Shown here piece after piece: positions 31,435-40,151 of a stretch of 64,000 bases of DNA (positions are counted from its first letter, which is position 1; each line of letters begins with the position of its first letter). The notes below the pieces were generated by a model. It was not told the origin of the DNA. It ran no database searches and saw only the letters and a program-made list of their open reading frames with translations. The stretch is from Kitasatospora sp. SolWspMP-SS2h (GTDB lineage Bacteria > Actinomycetota > Actinomycetes > Streptomycetales > Streptomycetaceae), in the NCBI RefSeq assembly GCF_003259315.1, contig NZ_QLLT01000003.1:186001-250000 (forward strand), written 5' to 3'. The position numbers were made by a program, and so were the translations under genes.

Positions 31435-33566
31435 ACGGCGGGCGGCGGGAAGCGGTCCCAGACCCGGTAGTCGGCCAGCAGGTCCGCCAGCTCGCGCAGC
31501 ACCTGGACCGGGTCGGTGCCCAGGACGACGCCGGGCCCGTCCGCGGGCAGGCCGGCCGCGGTGAGCGCGTCGCGGACGCCGCCCCAGCCGCCGATCGCCT
31601 TGGCGTGCCGCCAGGCTTCGCCGAGCAGCAGGGCCAGCCGCGGGTCGAGGGTGGCGTGCGGTCCGGCGGCGCGGGCGTCCCAGGCGGGGGCGGCGTCGGC
31701 GGCGGGGGCGGGGGCGCCGGCCAGCAGGACGGCGTCGAACTCGACCGAGCGGGCGGTGGCGAAGCTGCGCTGGACCTGCGCCGGGTCGCCTCCGGTGGGG
31801 GCGACCACCAGCGGCACCAGGTCGGCGGCGAGGGCGGCGCGGCGGACGGCGTCGAGTTCGGCGGGGTCGGTGTCCGGCCCGACGAGGATGCCGACGGTCC
31901 GTCCGGCGACCGGCCAGCTGCGGCCGAGCTGGGAGAGCGCCGGGCTGGGCGCGGTGTCCCCGAGGTGCGCGGAGCGCTGCGGCGCGGGCAGGCCGAGGGC
32001 GGCGGCGACCTCGGCGCAGAGCCGTCCGTCGATGTTGGCGAGGACCTGGAGGGCGCGCTCGCGGACGGCGGGCTCGGTGCACTTGCCGAGTTCGAAGCCG
32101 TAGGCGGCGATGATGTGCTCCTGCTCGACCGGCGTCATGCTGGTCCAGAAGAGCCGGGCCTGGCTGAAGTGGTCGTCGAAGCCGGCGGGGGCCTGGCGGA
32201 CCTTGGTGGCCGCCGGGACGGGCTGCGGGTGCTCGATGAAGGCGTGCTGCTCGGCGCCGGCGAAGAACGGGCAGCCGCCGTCCAGCGAGTTGGGCTTGTA
32301 GGGGGCGACGCCGGTGTGCACGGCGTCCTGGTGGAAGCCGTCGCGCAGCATGTCGTTGACCGGGGCGTGGGTGCGGTTGATCGGGATCTGCGCGAAGTTG
32401 GGGCCGCCGAGCCGGGTGATCTGGGTGTCCAGGTAGGAGAAGAGCCGGCCGGACAGCAGCGGGTCGTCGGTGATGTCGATGCCGGGCACCAGGTGGCCGG
32501 GGTGGAAGGCGACCTGCTCGGTCTCGGCGAAGTAGTTGGTCGGGTTGGCGTCGAGGGTCATCAGGCCCAGCGGCTGCACCGGGACGAGCTCCTCGGGGAC
32601 GATCTTCGTCGGGTCGAGCAGGTCGATGCCCTGGAAGGTCTGCTCGGGGCTGTCCGGCATGACCTGGACGCCGAGCTCCCACTGCGGGAACGCGCCGGCC
32701 TCGATGGCGTCGGCCAGGTCGCGCCGGTGGAAGTCGGGGTCGGTGCCCGCGATCAGCTGCGCCTCGTCCCAGGTGAGCGAGTGGACGCCGAGCTTGGGCT
32801 TCCAGTGCCACTTGACCAGGCTGGTGGACCCGTCGGCCGCCACCAGGCGGAAGGTGTGGATGCCGAAGCCCTCCATCGTCCGGTAGGAGCGCGGGATGCC
32901 CCGGTCGGACATGTTCCACAGGGTGTGGTGGGTGGCCTCGGTGTGCAGCGAGACGAAGTCCCAGAAGGTGTCGTGCGCGGACTGCGCCTGCGGGATCTCC
33001 CGGTCCGGGTGCGGCTTGCCCGCGTGGATGACGTCCGGGAACTTGATCGCGTCCTGGATGAAGAAGACCAGGATGTTGTTGCCGACCAGGTCGAAGACGC
33101 CCTCGTCGGTGTAGAACTTGGTCGCGAAGCCGCGGGTGTCGCGCACCGTGTCGGCGGAGCCGCGCGAGCCGAGCACGGTGGAGAACCGGACGAAGACGGG
33201 CGTGCGGGCGCCCTCCGCGAGGAAGCCGGCCCTGCTGGGCCCGGCGCCCGTGCCGTAGCTCTCGAACACGCCGTGCGCGGCGGCGCCGCGGGCGTGCACC
33301 ACCCGCTCGGGGATCCGCTCGTGGTCGAAGTGGGTGATCTTCTCGCGCAGGTGGTGGTCCTGGAGCAGGACCGGGCCGCGCGGGCCGGCCTTCAGCGAGT
33401 GGTCGGAGTCCGGCAGCCGGGTGCCCTGCGCGGTGGTGAGGTACGCGCCGTCCTGGGCCCGCACGCCCGCCCCCTCGACCGGCCGGCCGGTGGCCGACAG
33501 CGGCGCGGGCGCGCCCTGGTCGGGCTTGGGCGGCAGCGGCTCGCGCGGCTCGGTGGGCTCGGCCAC
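31431..33566 (-). CDS. katE: Large-subunit catalase (KatE/HPII type)
   Basis: About 711 residues. Catalytic His in RIPERVVHARGAAAHGVFE, Asn in LVGNNILVFFIQDAIKFPD, and the haem Tyr in RLFSYLDTQITRLG. The extra C-terminal domain (from about 560; VAGRTVGILVGPDTDP) is the DJ-1/flavodoxin-like domain of large catalases. Decomposes hydrogen peroxide. Start is doubtful: GTG 33566 has no ribosome-binding site, whereas GGAAGGA (33632-33638) is perfectly spaced to an in-frame ACG at 33624-33626 that would give an N-terminus TADDTRPDLPG. The stop TAG lies in the end of the IS5-type element. Divergent from an SDR gene. Confidence 0.93.
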   Translation of the reverse strand: MAEPTEPREPLPPKPDQGAPAPLSATGRPVEGAGVRAQDGAYLTTAQGTRLPDSDHSLKAGPRGPVLLQDHHLREKITHFDHERIPERVVHARGAAAHGVFESYGTGAGPSRAGFLAEGARTPVFVRFSTVLGSRGSADTVRDTRGFATKFYTDEGVFDLVGNNILVFFIQDAIKFPDVIHAGKPHPDREIPQAQSAHDTFWDFVSLHTEATHHTLWNMSDRGIPRSYRTMEGFGIHTFRLVAADGSTSLVKWHWKPKLGVHSLTWDEAQLIAGTDPDFHRRDLADAIEAGAFPQWELGVQVMPDSPEQTFQGIDLLDPTKIVPEELVPVQPLGLMTLDANPTNYFAETEQVAFHPGHLVPGIDITDDPLLSGRLFSYLDTQITRLGGPNFAQIPINRTHAPVNDMLRDGFHQDAVHTGVAPYKPNSLDGGCPFFAGAEQHAFIEHPQPVPAATKVRQAPAGFDDHFSQARLFWTSMTPVEQEHIIAAYGFELGKCTEPAVRERALQVLANIDGRLCAEVAAALGLPAPQRSAHLGDTAPSPALSQLGRSWPVAGRTVGILVGPDTDPAELDAVRRAALAADLVPLVVAPTGGDPAQVQRSFATARSVEFDAVLLAGAPAPAADAAPAWDARAAGPHATLDPRLALLLGEAWRHAKAIGGWGGVRDALTAAGLPADGPGVVLGTDPVQVLRELADLLADYRVWDRFPPPAV

Positions 33567-33875
33567 CGTCGGCTCGCCCGCGCTCGGCGCGCCGGGCAGG
33601 TCGGGGCGGGTGTCGTCGGCAGTCGTGGGTGTCCTTCCGGAGCGTGGACAGCGTGGACGTGGACGGAGCGTGGACGGGACGTGGGCACGCGCCCAGGCCC
33701 GGACCCGTGGAGCTGGGCTCCGGTCCGGTCCGCGCGGGGCGTCATCGGCCCGACCAACCGGTCGGGACCGGACGGAAACGGGTGAACGTCCCCAAACATC
33801 CCTTATCCCGCCGTTTCCGCTCCCGCACCTCGGGCAGGCGCGGCGCAGTCGGCTATCGAGGGAGAGGTGACGGCC

Positions 33876-34829
33876 GTGCAGCGGGTGGATTTCGCGGGCA
33901 AGGCGGCATTGGTGACCGGCGGGTCGCGCGGGTTGGGCCTGCTGATCGCGGAGGAGTTGGCCCGGCGCGGCTGCCGGGTCGCGGTGTGCGCCCGGGACGG
34001 CAGCGAACTGGCTTTCGCGGAGCGGAGGTTGGCGCGGCTGACGGACCGGCGGGCGGCGCTGGAGTGCGACCTGACCCAGCCGGGTGCGGGCCGGGCGGTG
34101 GCCGCGGAGGCGGCCGAACGGCTGGGGCGGCCCCTGGACCTGCTGGTGAACAACGCGGGGGTGATCCAGGTCGGCCCGCTGGCGGCGCTGGAGCAGGACG
34201 ACTTCCGCCGCTCGTGGGACACCATGGTGGCCGCGCCGGTGGAGCTGGTGCTGGCGGTGCTGCCCGGGATGCGCGAGCGCGGCGGCGGCTCGGTGGTGAA
34301 CATCGCCTCGATCGGCGGCCCGGTCCCGGCCCCGCACCTGCTGCCGTACGTGACGGCGAAGGCCGGGCTGGCGGCGTTCTCCCGCGGCCTGCGGGTGGAG
34401 CTGGCGGGCAGCGGGGTGCGGGTGACCACGGTGGTGCCGGGCCTGATGCGGACGGGCTCGCACCGGGCGGCCCGGTTCTCCGGGCAGGCGCCGCGGGAGT
34501 ACGCGTGGTTCGGCGCGGCGGCGAGCACGCCGCTGCTGTCGACGGACGCGGGCCGGGCGGCGCGCCGGATCGTGCGGGCCGCCGAGGCGGGCCGGGCGGA
34601 GCTGGTGCTGACCCCGGCCGCGAAGCTCGCCGTCCGCCTCCAGGGGGTGGCCCCGGCGACCTTCGGGGCGCTGCTGGGCGCGGCGGGCCGGCTGCTGCCG
34701 GGCCCCGGGCGGGTCGCGGAGCACGACCTGTCGGGCCAGGCGGCGGCCGGGCGCACCGGGCGCCTGGTGCCGGTCCTCACCGCGCTCGGCGACCGGGCCG
34801 GGCGCAACGCCAACGAGCCGGGCAGCTGA
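33876..34829 (+). CDS. Short-chain dehydrogenase/reductase (SDR)
   Basis: About 317 residues. Start GTG 33876 is 8 bases after GGGAGAGG; GTG 33867 is an alternative. Classical SDR: TGGSRGLGLLIAEEL (cofactor Gly motif), LLVNNAGV, catalytic Ser in IASIGGP, Tyr and Lys in YVTAKAG. The Arg in VCARDG suggests NADP(H) preference. A C-terminal ~80 residues beyond the SDR core is a feature of a subfamily with extra helices. Substrate unknown. Followed after 97 bp by a zinc alcohol dehydrogenase. Confidence 0.88.
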   Translation: MQRVDFAGKAALVTGGSRGLGLLIAEELARRGCRVAVCARDGSELAFAERRLARLTDRRAALECDLTQPGAGRAVAAEAAERLGRPLDLLVNNAGVIQVGPLAALEQDDFRRSWDTMVAAPVELVLAVLPGMRERGGGSVVNIASIGGPVPAPHLLPYVTAKAGLAAFSRGLRVELAGSGVRVTTVVPGLMRTGSHRAARFSGQAPREYAWFGAAASTPLLSTDAGRAARRIVRAAEAGRAELVLTPAAKLAVRLQGVAPATFGALLGAAGRLLPGPGRVAEHDLSGQAAAGRTGRLVPVLTALGDRAGRNANEPGS

Positions 34830-34926
34830 GGGCACCGGCCGTCGGACGGAACCGGGGCGGAATCCCGGACGGGACCCGGACGGACATCGGCACAGACCGA
34901 CGGAAATCGAACGGAAGGAGCACGCG

Positions 34927-36114
34927 ATGCGTGCGGTGACCTGGCAGGGCCGGCGGGACGTCCGGGTGAAGGAGGTGCCCGACGCGCGGATCGAGGACCC
35001 CACGGACGTGCTGGTGGAGGTGAGCTCGACCGGCCTGTGCGGCTCCGACCTGCACCTGTACGAGGTGCTCGGTCCGTTCCTCGACCCGGGCGACATCCTC
35101 GGCCACGAGGCGATGGGCACCGTCCGGGAGGTGGGCGGCGCGGTGCGGACGCTGAGCCCGGGCGACCGGGTGGTGGTGCCGTTCAACGTCAGCTGCGGCA
35201 CCTGCCGGATGTGCGCGAACGGGCTGCACTCGCAGTGCGAGACCACCCAGGTGCGCGAGTACGGCAGCGGCGCGGCGCTGTTCGGCTACACCAAGCTGTA
35301 CGGCCAGGTGCCGGGCGGACAGGCCGAGTTGCTGCGCGTCCCGTTCGGCGACACGCTGCCGGTGAAGGTGCCGCACGGGCCGCCGGACGACCGGTTTGTC
35401 TTCCTGTCGGACGTGCTGCCGACCGCCTGGCAGGCCGTCGAGTACGCGGCCGTCCCCGAGGGCGGCACGCTGCTGGTGCTGGGCCTCGGCCCGATCGGCG
35501 AGATGTGCGCGCGGATCGCGCTGCGGCGTCCGGGCATCCGGCAGGTGATCGGCATCGACCTGGTGCCGGAGCGGCTGCGGCGGACCAGGGAGCGCGGCGC
35601 GGTCGTGCTGGACCTGAACGACCGGCCGCAGCTGCTGCCGCAGGCGGTGCGCGACCTGACCGACGGGCTCGGCCCGGACAGCGTGATCGACGCGGTCGGC
35701 ATGGAGGCGCACGGCTCCCCGGTCGCCACCGTGGCGCAGCGGGCCGCCGGCCTGCTGCCGGACGCGCTGGCCCGGCCGCTGATGCAGAAGGCGGGCCTGG
35801 ACCGGTTGCAGGCCCTGCACCTGGCGGTGGAGCTGGTGCGGCGCGGCGGCACGATCTCGGTGGCGGGCGTCTACGGCGGCGCGGCCGACCCGATGCCGCT
35901 GCTGACCATGTTCGACAAGCAGCTCCAGCTCCGGATGGGCCAGGCCAACGTGCGGCGCTGGACGGACGACCTGCTGCCGCTGCTGACCGACGACGACCCG
36001 CTGGGCGTGGACTCCTTCGCCACCCACCACCTCCCGCTGAGCGAGGCGGCGGACGCGTACGCGATGTTCCAGCAGAAGCGGGACGGCGCGATCAAGGTGC
36101 TGTTCCGCCCCTGA
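34927..36114 (+). CDS. Zinc-dependent alcohol/formaldehyde dehydrogenase (MDR family)
   Basis: 395 residues, GGAAGGAG before the ATG. Catalytic-zinc ligands: Cys in TGLCGSDLHLYE, His-Glu in LGHEAMG. Structural-zinc-type Cys cluster CGTCRMCANGLHSQC. Rossmann motif VLGLGPIGEMCARIAL followed by GIDLVPERL (Asp, so NAD). The long insert and VIDAVGMEAHG match the glutathione-independent formaldehyde dehydrogenase-like branch. Oxidises an alcohol or aldehyde adduct; substrate unproven. Confidence 0.9.
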   Translation: MRAVTWQGRRDVRVKEVPDARIEDPTDVLVEVSSTGLCGSDLHLYEVLGPFLDPGDILGHEAMGTVREVGGAVRTLSPGDRVVVPFNVSCGTCRMCANGLHSQCETTQVREYGSGAALFGYTKLYGQVPGGQAELLRVPFGDTLPVKVPHGPPDDRFVFLSDVLPTAWQAVEYAAVPEGGTLLVLGLGPIGEMCARIALRRPGIRQVIGIDLVPERLRRTRERGAVVLDLNDRPQLLPQAVRDLTDGLGPDSVIDAVGMEAHGSPVATVAQRAAGLLPDALARPLMQKAGLDRLQALHLAVELVRRGGTISVAGVYGGAADPMPLLTMFDKQLQLRMGQANVRRWTDDLLPLLTDDDPLGVDSFATHHLPLSEAADAYAMFQQKRDGAIKVLFRP

Positions 36115-36145
36115 CCGCGCCGCCCTGACCGCGCCGCGCCGCGCC

Positions 36146-36188
36146 GCCGTCGCGCCCGCCGGGGGGTCGTCCCGCCGGGCGCGGCGGC
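36146..36188. terminator. Bidirectional terminator hairpin
   Basis: CGCGCCCGCCGGG (36151-36163) pairs with CCCGCCGGGCGCG (36171-36183) with one mismatch; flanking GCCGT/GCGGC lengthen the stem. Between convergent dehydrogenase and LLM genes. Confidence 0.7.
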
Positions 36189-36194
36189 TCCGGT

Positions 36195-37157
36195 TCAGAC
36201 GGCGCGCAGCGCGGGCAGCAGCTCGTGCTCGGCCCAGTCGAGGAACGCGGGCTGGCTGTCGCCGCCGACCTGGACCAGCGCGAGCTCGTCGAACCCGGCC
36301 TCCGCGTACGGGCGGACCGCGTCGAGGAAGTCCTCGACGCGGTCGCCGCACGGGATGGACCCGGCCACGTCCTCGGGCCGGACGTACTGGCTGGCGGCGG
36401 CGAAACCGGCGGTGCCGGGGAGGTCCGCGTTGACCTTCCAGCCGCCGCCGAACCAGCGGAACTCGGCGTGCGCGCGGGCGACGGCGGCGTCCCGGTCCCG
36501 GTCGAAGCAGACCGGCACCTGGCCGACCGAGGGCTTGCCCGCGCCGCCGGCCTCGGCGAACGCGGTGAGCAGCTCCCGTTCCGGCTGGACGGCGATCACC
36601 AGGTCGGCGAGCCGCCCGGCCGTCGCGCAGGAGACCGGCCCGGAGACCGCGACGCCGATCGGCGGCGGCTGGCCGGGCAGGTCCCACAGCTTGGCGCCGT
36701 CGACCTGGAAGTGCTTGCCGTGGTGCGTCACGTACCCGCCCGCGAACAGCGCCCGGATGATCTCCACGGCCTCCGCCAGCATCTCCTGGCGCACCGCGAC
36801 GGGCGGCCAGCCCCGGCCCACCACGTGCTCGTTCAGGTTCTCGCCGCTGCCCAGCCCGAGCCGGAACCGCCCGCCGGAGAGCAGCTGCACGGTGGCGGCC
36901 TTCTGCGCCACCACCGCCGGGTGGTACCGGACGGTCGGGCAGGTCACGTACGTCATCAGCGGCAGCGCGTCGGTGGCCTGGGCGACCGCGCCGAGCACCG
37001 CCCAGGCGTAGGGGGCGTGGCCCTGCTCGTCCAGCCACGGGGAGTAGTGGTCGGAGATCACCGCGAAGTCGAACCCGGCCCGCTCGGCGCGCACCGCGTC
37101 GGCGACCAGGTCCTGCGGGGCGCGCTGCTCCGTCATCAAGGTGTATCCGATGCGCAT
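36195..37157 (-). CDS. LLM-class F420-dependent oxidoreductase
   Basis: 320 residues; AGGAGGAG 5 bases before ATG 37157. Luciferase-like TIM barrel similar to F420-dependent glucose-6-phosphate dehydrogenase-type proteins: MRIGYTLMTEQ, FDFAVISDHYSPWLDEQGHA (the SDH signature), ATVQLLSGGRFRLGLGSGENLNEHV, GWPPVAVRQEMLAEAVEI. Probably uses coenzyme F420, which fits an actinomycete. Substrate unknown. Confidence 0.9.
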   Translation of the reverse strand: MRIGYTLMTEQRAPQDLVADAVRAERAGFDFAVISDHYSPWLDEQGHAPYAWAVLGAVAQATDALPLMTYVTCPTVRYHPAVVAQKAATVQLLSGGRFRLGLGSGENLNEHVVGRGWPPVAVRQEMLAEAVEIIRALFAGGYVTHHGKHFQVDGAKLWDLPGQPPPIGVAVSGPVSCATAGRLADLVIAVQPERELLTAFAEAGGAGKPSVGQVPVCFDRDRDAAVARAHAEFRWFGGGWKVNADLPGTAGFAAASQYVRPEDVAGSIPCGDRVEDFLDAVRPYAEAGFDELALVQVGGDSQPAFLDWAEHELLPALRAV

Positions 37158-37278
37158 GGTGCTCCTCCTGTGGCCGTCAGGCCCTCGTGCTTCTGCGTTC
37201 CTGCGGCTGGCGCGTGTACCCGGCGGGCCGGGCGGCATGCGTGCGGGGGGTCCGGACGACCCGTTCGGGCGGGCGGAT

Positions 37279-37907
37279 TCAGTCGAGCGGACGCAGCAGG
37301 TCGCGCAGCAGGCGCAGGGCGGCTTCGATCGCGGTGGCGCGGATGTCGGCGGGCCGGGTGGTGGGCGGCTCGGGGCGGGCGGTGCGGGTGCCGGACGGGG
37401 TGGGCGAGGTCACCAGGGCGCCCTTGGCGTCGGGGTGGCGGGCCGGCGCGGCGCGGAACGCCTCGGCGCGGGGCGGATGGGCCAGGTGCAGGCCGGCGTC
37501 CCAGGACGGGTCGACCCGGACCGGGCGGATGCCGGCCACGATCAGTCCGGCCACCACGGACTTGTGCGCGTCCCGGCCGACCAGCAGCTCCTCGTGCGGC
37601 CCGGCGGCCGCGAGCATCGCGGCCTTGACCGACAGCGAGCTGCCGCAGGTGGAGAAGAAGGTGTGCTCGGCGCTCACCGCCTCGGCCATCAGCCGCTGGG
37701 CGTGCGGCAGGATGCCGCGCGAGCCGGTGCGGTCGTCGAGCCCGCCGGTGGCCAGCAGGTCCGAGCGGAACACGTCCGGCCCGAGGGCGGCCGGCACCCG
37801 CGGGTCGGCCCCCTCCCCTGCCTGTGGCCGGGCGGGGTGAACGCGGTCAGCGGATTGGCGTGGAAGGCCGCCAGGGCCTCCAGCACCGGTGCCTGGGACT
37901 GGTCCAT
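37279..37907 (-). pseudogene. Orn/Lys/Arg-decarboxylase-type PLP enzyme, frameshifted and internally deleted
   Basis: Starts MDQSQAPVLEALAAFHANPL in one frame to about PPGHRQGRG, then continues in another (GADPRVPAALGPDVFRSDLL, GGLDDRTGSRGILPHAQ, FFSTCGSSLSVKAAMLAA, ELLVGRDAHKSVVAGL). The shift lies in the G-run at 37809-37813 and needs one extra base. After GALVTSPTPSGT, where the PLP-lysine half should follow, only about 40 residues remain (ending RATAIEAALRLLRDLLRPLD). So the active-site lysine region is gone. Non-functional decarboxylase remnant. Confidence 0.82.
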
Positions 37908-37972
37908 GCGGCGCGTGTGTCCCCGGCCCGGACGGCGAAACGGGCCGACGGGCGTACCGGAACGGCCTCCGG

Positions 37973-38006
37973 GGCCGGGGGTGGTACCGCGGTACCACCC
38001 CCGGCC
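37973..38006. promoter_or_regulatory. Perfect 34-bp palindrome upstream of ABC transporter
   Basis: GGCCGGGGGTGGTACC, then GC, then GGTACCACCCCCGGCC; every base pairs. It lies 108-141 bp before the ABC ATPase start and 66 bp before the start of the divergent decarboxylase remnant. The paired GGTAC/GTACC core resembles inverted-repeat operators of streptomycete response regulators (for example MacR-type GTAC-NN-GTAC). It could also work as a hairpin terminator, but it does not follow the end of any gene. Confidence 0.7.
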
Positions 38007-38113
38007 GAATGATCGTCCCCGGGTGCCGCCGTCCGGGCCCGGGCGGGGCCTAGCGTGGCGGCAAGAGGCGGGTCGGGACGGCCCGGCCCGGAATCGGCGA
38101 GGGAGCGGACCGG

Positions 38114-39091
38114 ATGATCGAGGCGCAGCAGCTGACGAAGCGTTACGGGGAGAAGACCGCGGTCGACGGGCTCGACTTCACCGTGCGGCCGGGCAGCGTG
38201 ACCGGGTTCCTGGGCCCGAACGGCGCCGGGAAGTCCACCACCATGCGGATGATCGTCGGGCTGGACGCGCCGACCAGCGGCTCGGTGCGGGTCAACGGGC
38301 GCCGCTACGCCGAGCACGCCGCGCCGCTGCAGGAGGTCGGCGCGCTGCTGGAGGCCAGGTCGATCCACCCGGGCCGCTTCGCGTTCCACCACCTGAGGGC
38401 GCTGGCCCACACCCACGGCATCCCGCGTGCCCGGGTCGAGGAGGTGATCGGGCTGACCGGGCTGGAGTCGGTGGCCGGGAAGCGGGCCGGGGCGTTCTCG
38501 CTCGGCATGGGGCAGCGGCTGGGCATCGCGGCGGCGCTGCTGGGCGACCCGGCCACGGTGATGCTGGACGAGCCGGTCAACGGCCTCGACCCGGAGGGCG
38601 TGCTGTGGATCCGCAACCTGCTCACCGGCCTGGCCGCCGAAGGCCGCACCGTCTTCGTCTCCTCGCACCTGATGAGCGAGGTCGCCCTGGTCGCTGACCA
38701 CCTGATCGTGGTCGGCCGGGGCCGCCTGCTGGCCGACACCACCGTGCGGGACCTCGTCCGGCAGGCCGGCGGCGACCGGGTCACCGTCGCCTCCGCCGAC
38801 CCGGCGAAGCTGCGCGAACTGCTCACCGGCCCCGGCGTGGAGATCACCGGCCGGGCCGGTGCCGAGGAGCTGGAGGTGACCGGCCTGACCGCCCGCCGGA
38901 TCGGCACCGTCGCGGCCGAACACGGCATCGCGCTGTACGAGTTGGCCACCCGGACGGTCTCGCTGGAACAGGCGTTCATGGACCTGACCCGGGACGCCGT
39001 GGAGTACCACGGCACCACCACCGGTGGCGCTGCCACCACCGCCGCCGTCACCACCGCCGCCACCGCCGCCGACCCGAGGAGCGCCGCGTGA
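38114..39091 (+). CDS. ABC-2-type exporter, ATP-binding subunit
   Basis: 325 residues, GAGGGAG upstream. Walker A GPNGAGKSTTM, signature SLGMGQRLGIAAALL, Walker B PATVMLDEPVNGLDP, H-loop SSHLMSEV. Full-length and of the DrrA/BcrA type. The C-terminal ~25 residues are Thr/Ala repeats, encoded by ACC/GCC runs. Overlaps the permease gene by GTGA. Probable export of a peptide, lipid or antibiotic under control of the kinase/regulator pair downstream. Confidence 0.92.
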   Translation: MIEAQQLTKRYGEKTAVDGLDFTVRPGSVTGFLGPNGAGKSTTMRMIVGLDAPTSGSVRVNGRRYAEHAAPLQEVGALLEARSIHPGRFAFHHLRALAHTHGIPRARVEEVIGLTGLESVAGKRAGAFSLGMGQRLGIAAALLGDPATVMLDEPVNGLDPEGVLWIRNLLTGLAAEGRTVFVSSHLMSEVALVADHLIVVGRGRLLADTTVRDLVRQAGGDRVTVASADPAKLRELLTGPGVEITGRAGAEELEVTGLTARRIGTVAAEHGIALYELATRTVSLEQAFMDLTRDAVEYHGTTTGGAATTAAVTTAATAADPRSAA

Positions 39092-39936
39092 GCGCCATCG
39101 CCCCGTCCCCCGCCCCGTCGCCCGCCGCCGAGCGCCCCGCCCGTCCCCCGTACCGGGTCACCGGCGTCCGGGTGCTGCGCTCGGAGTGGGCGAAGACCTG
39201 GTCGCTGCGCTCCACCTGGATCACCCTGGGCCTGGGGCTGCTCTTCCTGGTGGCGTTCGGCCTGATCGCGGCCTTCCAGTTCAAGTCCCGGCTGGACTCG
39301 GGCCGTCCGATGGACCGCGACTTCGCCGACGCGAACGCGCTCACCCTCTCGCTGTTCGGCACCAACTTCGCGCAGCTCGCCCTGGGCGTGCTGGGCGTCC
39401 TGATCGCGGCGGGCGAGTACTCGACCGGCATGATCCGCTCGACCCTGGCCGCGGTGCCGCGCCGGCTGCCGGTGCTGTGGGCGAAGGCCGCGGTGTTCGG
39501 GGCGGTGGCGCTGGTCCTGGCCACCGCCGGGGTGTTCGCGGCCTTCGCGATCGGCAGCGGCGTCCTGTCCGGCACCCGGGCCGCGCTGACCTTCTCGGAC
39601 CCGGGCGTGCTGCGCGGCCTGTTCGGCGCGGGGCTGTACCTGGGCCTGGTGGGCGTGATCGGCGTGGCGCTGGGCATGCTGCTGCGCTCGATCGCGGGCG
39701 GCATCTCGGTGCTGGTCGCCGCGCTGATGCTGGTGCCCGGCCTGGTCCAGCTGCTGCCCAGCTCGTGGCACGACCACATCAGCCCCTACCTGCCGAGCAA
39801 CGCGGGCCAGGCGGTCTTCGCCCTCCAGCACGACCAGGCCACCCTGTCGCCGGGCGCCGGACTGGCCGTCTTCGCCCTGTGGACGGCGGCGGCACTGGCG
39901 GGCGCGGCGGTACGGCTGGTACGCCGCGACGCGTGA
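39088..39936 (+). CDS. ABC-2-type exporter, permease subunit
   Basis: 282 residues, GTG start overlapping the ATPase gene. RVLRSEWAKTWSLRSTW at the N-terminus is typical of this permease family, followed by six hydrophobic segments (LLFLVAFGLIAAFQF, LALGVLGVLIAAGEYSTGMIR, AVALVLATAGVFAAFAIG and others). Functions as a dimer with the ATPase. Confidence 0.9.
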   Translation: MSAIAPSPAPSPAAERPARPPYRVTGVRVLRSEWAKTWSLRSTWITLGLGLLFLVAFGLIAAFQFKSRLDSGRPMDRDFADANALTLSLFGTNFAQLALGVLGVLIAAGEYSTGMIRSTLAAVPRRLPVLWAKAAVFGAVALVLATAGVFAAFAIGSGVLSGTRAALTFSDPGVLRGLFGAGLYLGLVGVIGVALGMLLRSIAGGISVLVAALMLVPGLVQLLPSSWHDHISPYLPSNAGQAVFALQHDQATLSPGAGLAVFALWTAAALAGAAVRLVRRDA

Positions 39937-39996
39937 ACGCGCGGCGGCCGGATGTGCGGGGGCGGACGTCCGGGTCGAGCGCGCGACACCTGGCAG

Positions 39997-40083
39997 ACTG
40001 ACCTGCCGACGTGTCGATCTGTCGACCTCCCGGCCCACCGACTTGCCGACCTGCTGATCTACTGACGACCCACCGACCTGCCG
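39997..40083. repeat. Degenerate short repeats in intergenic region
   Basis: Five or six imperfect copies of a CCGACCTGC / TCGACCT-like word lie between the permease and the histidine kinase. Spacing is irregular (about 10-20 bp). Could be decayed regulatory repeats; no clear promoter seen. Confidence 0.35.
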
Positions 40084-40151
40084 CGGTGCCCCGGTGAGCG
40101 ATTTCCGGGGCGCCGTGGCGCACCGCCGTCCGACCACCCTGGGGGTCTCCC

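Noticed and set aside
33567..35246. Upstream extension of the catalase frame through the SDR gene
   Set aside because: It is antisense to a clear SDR and the catalase family does not have such an extension; only the ACG at 33624-33626 is worth considering.
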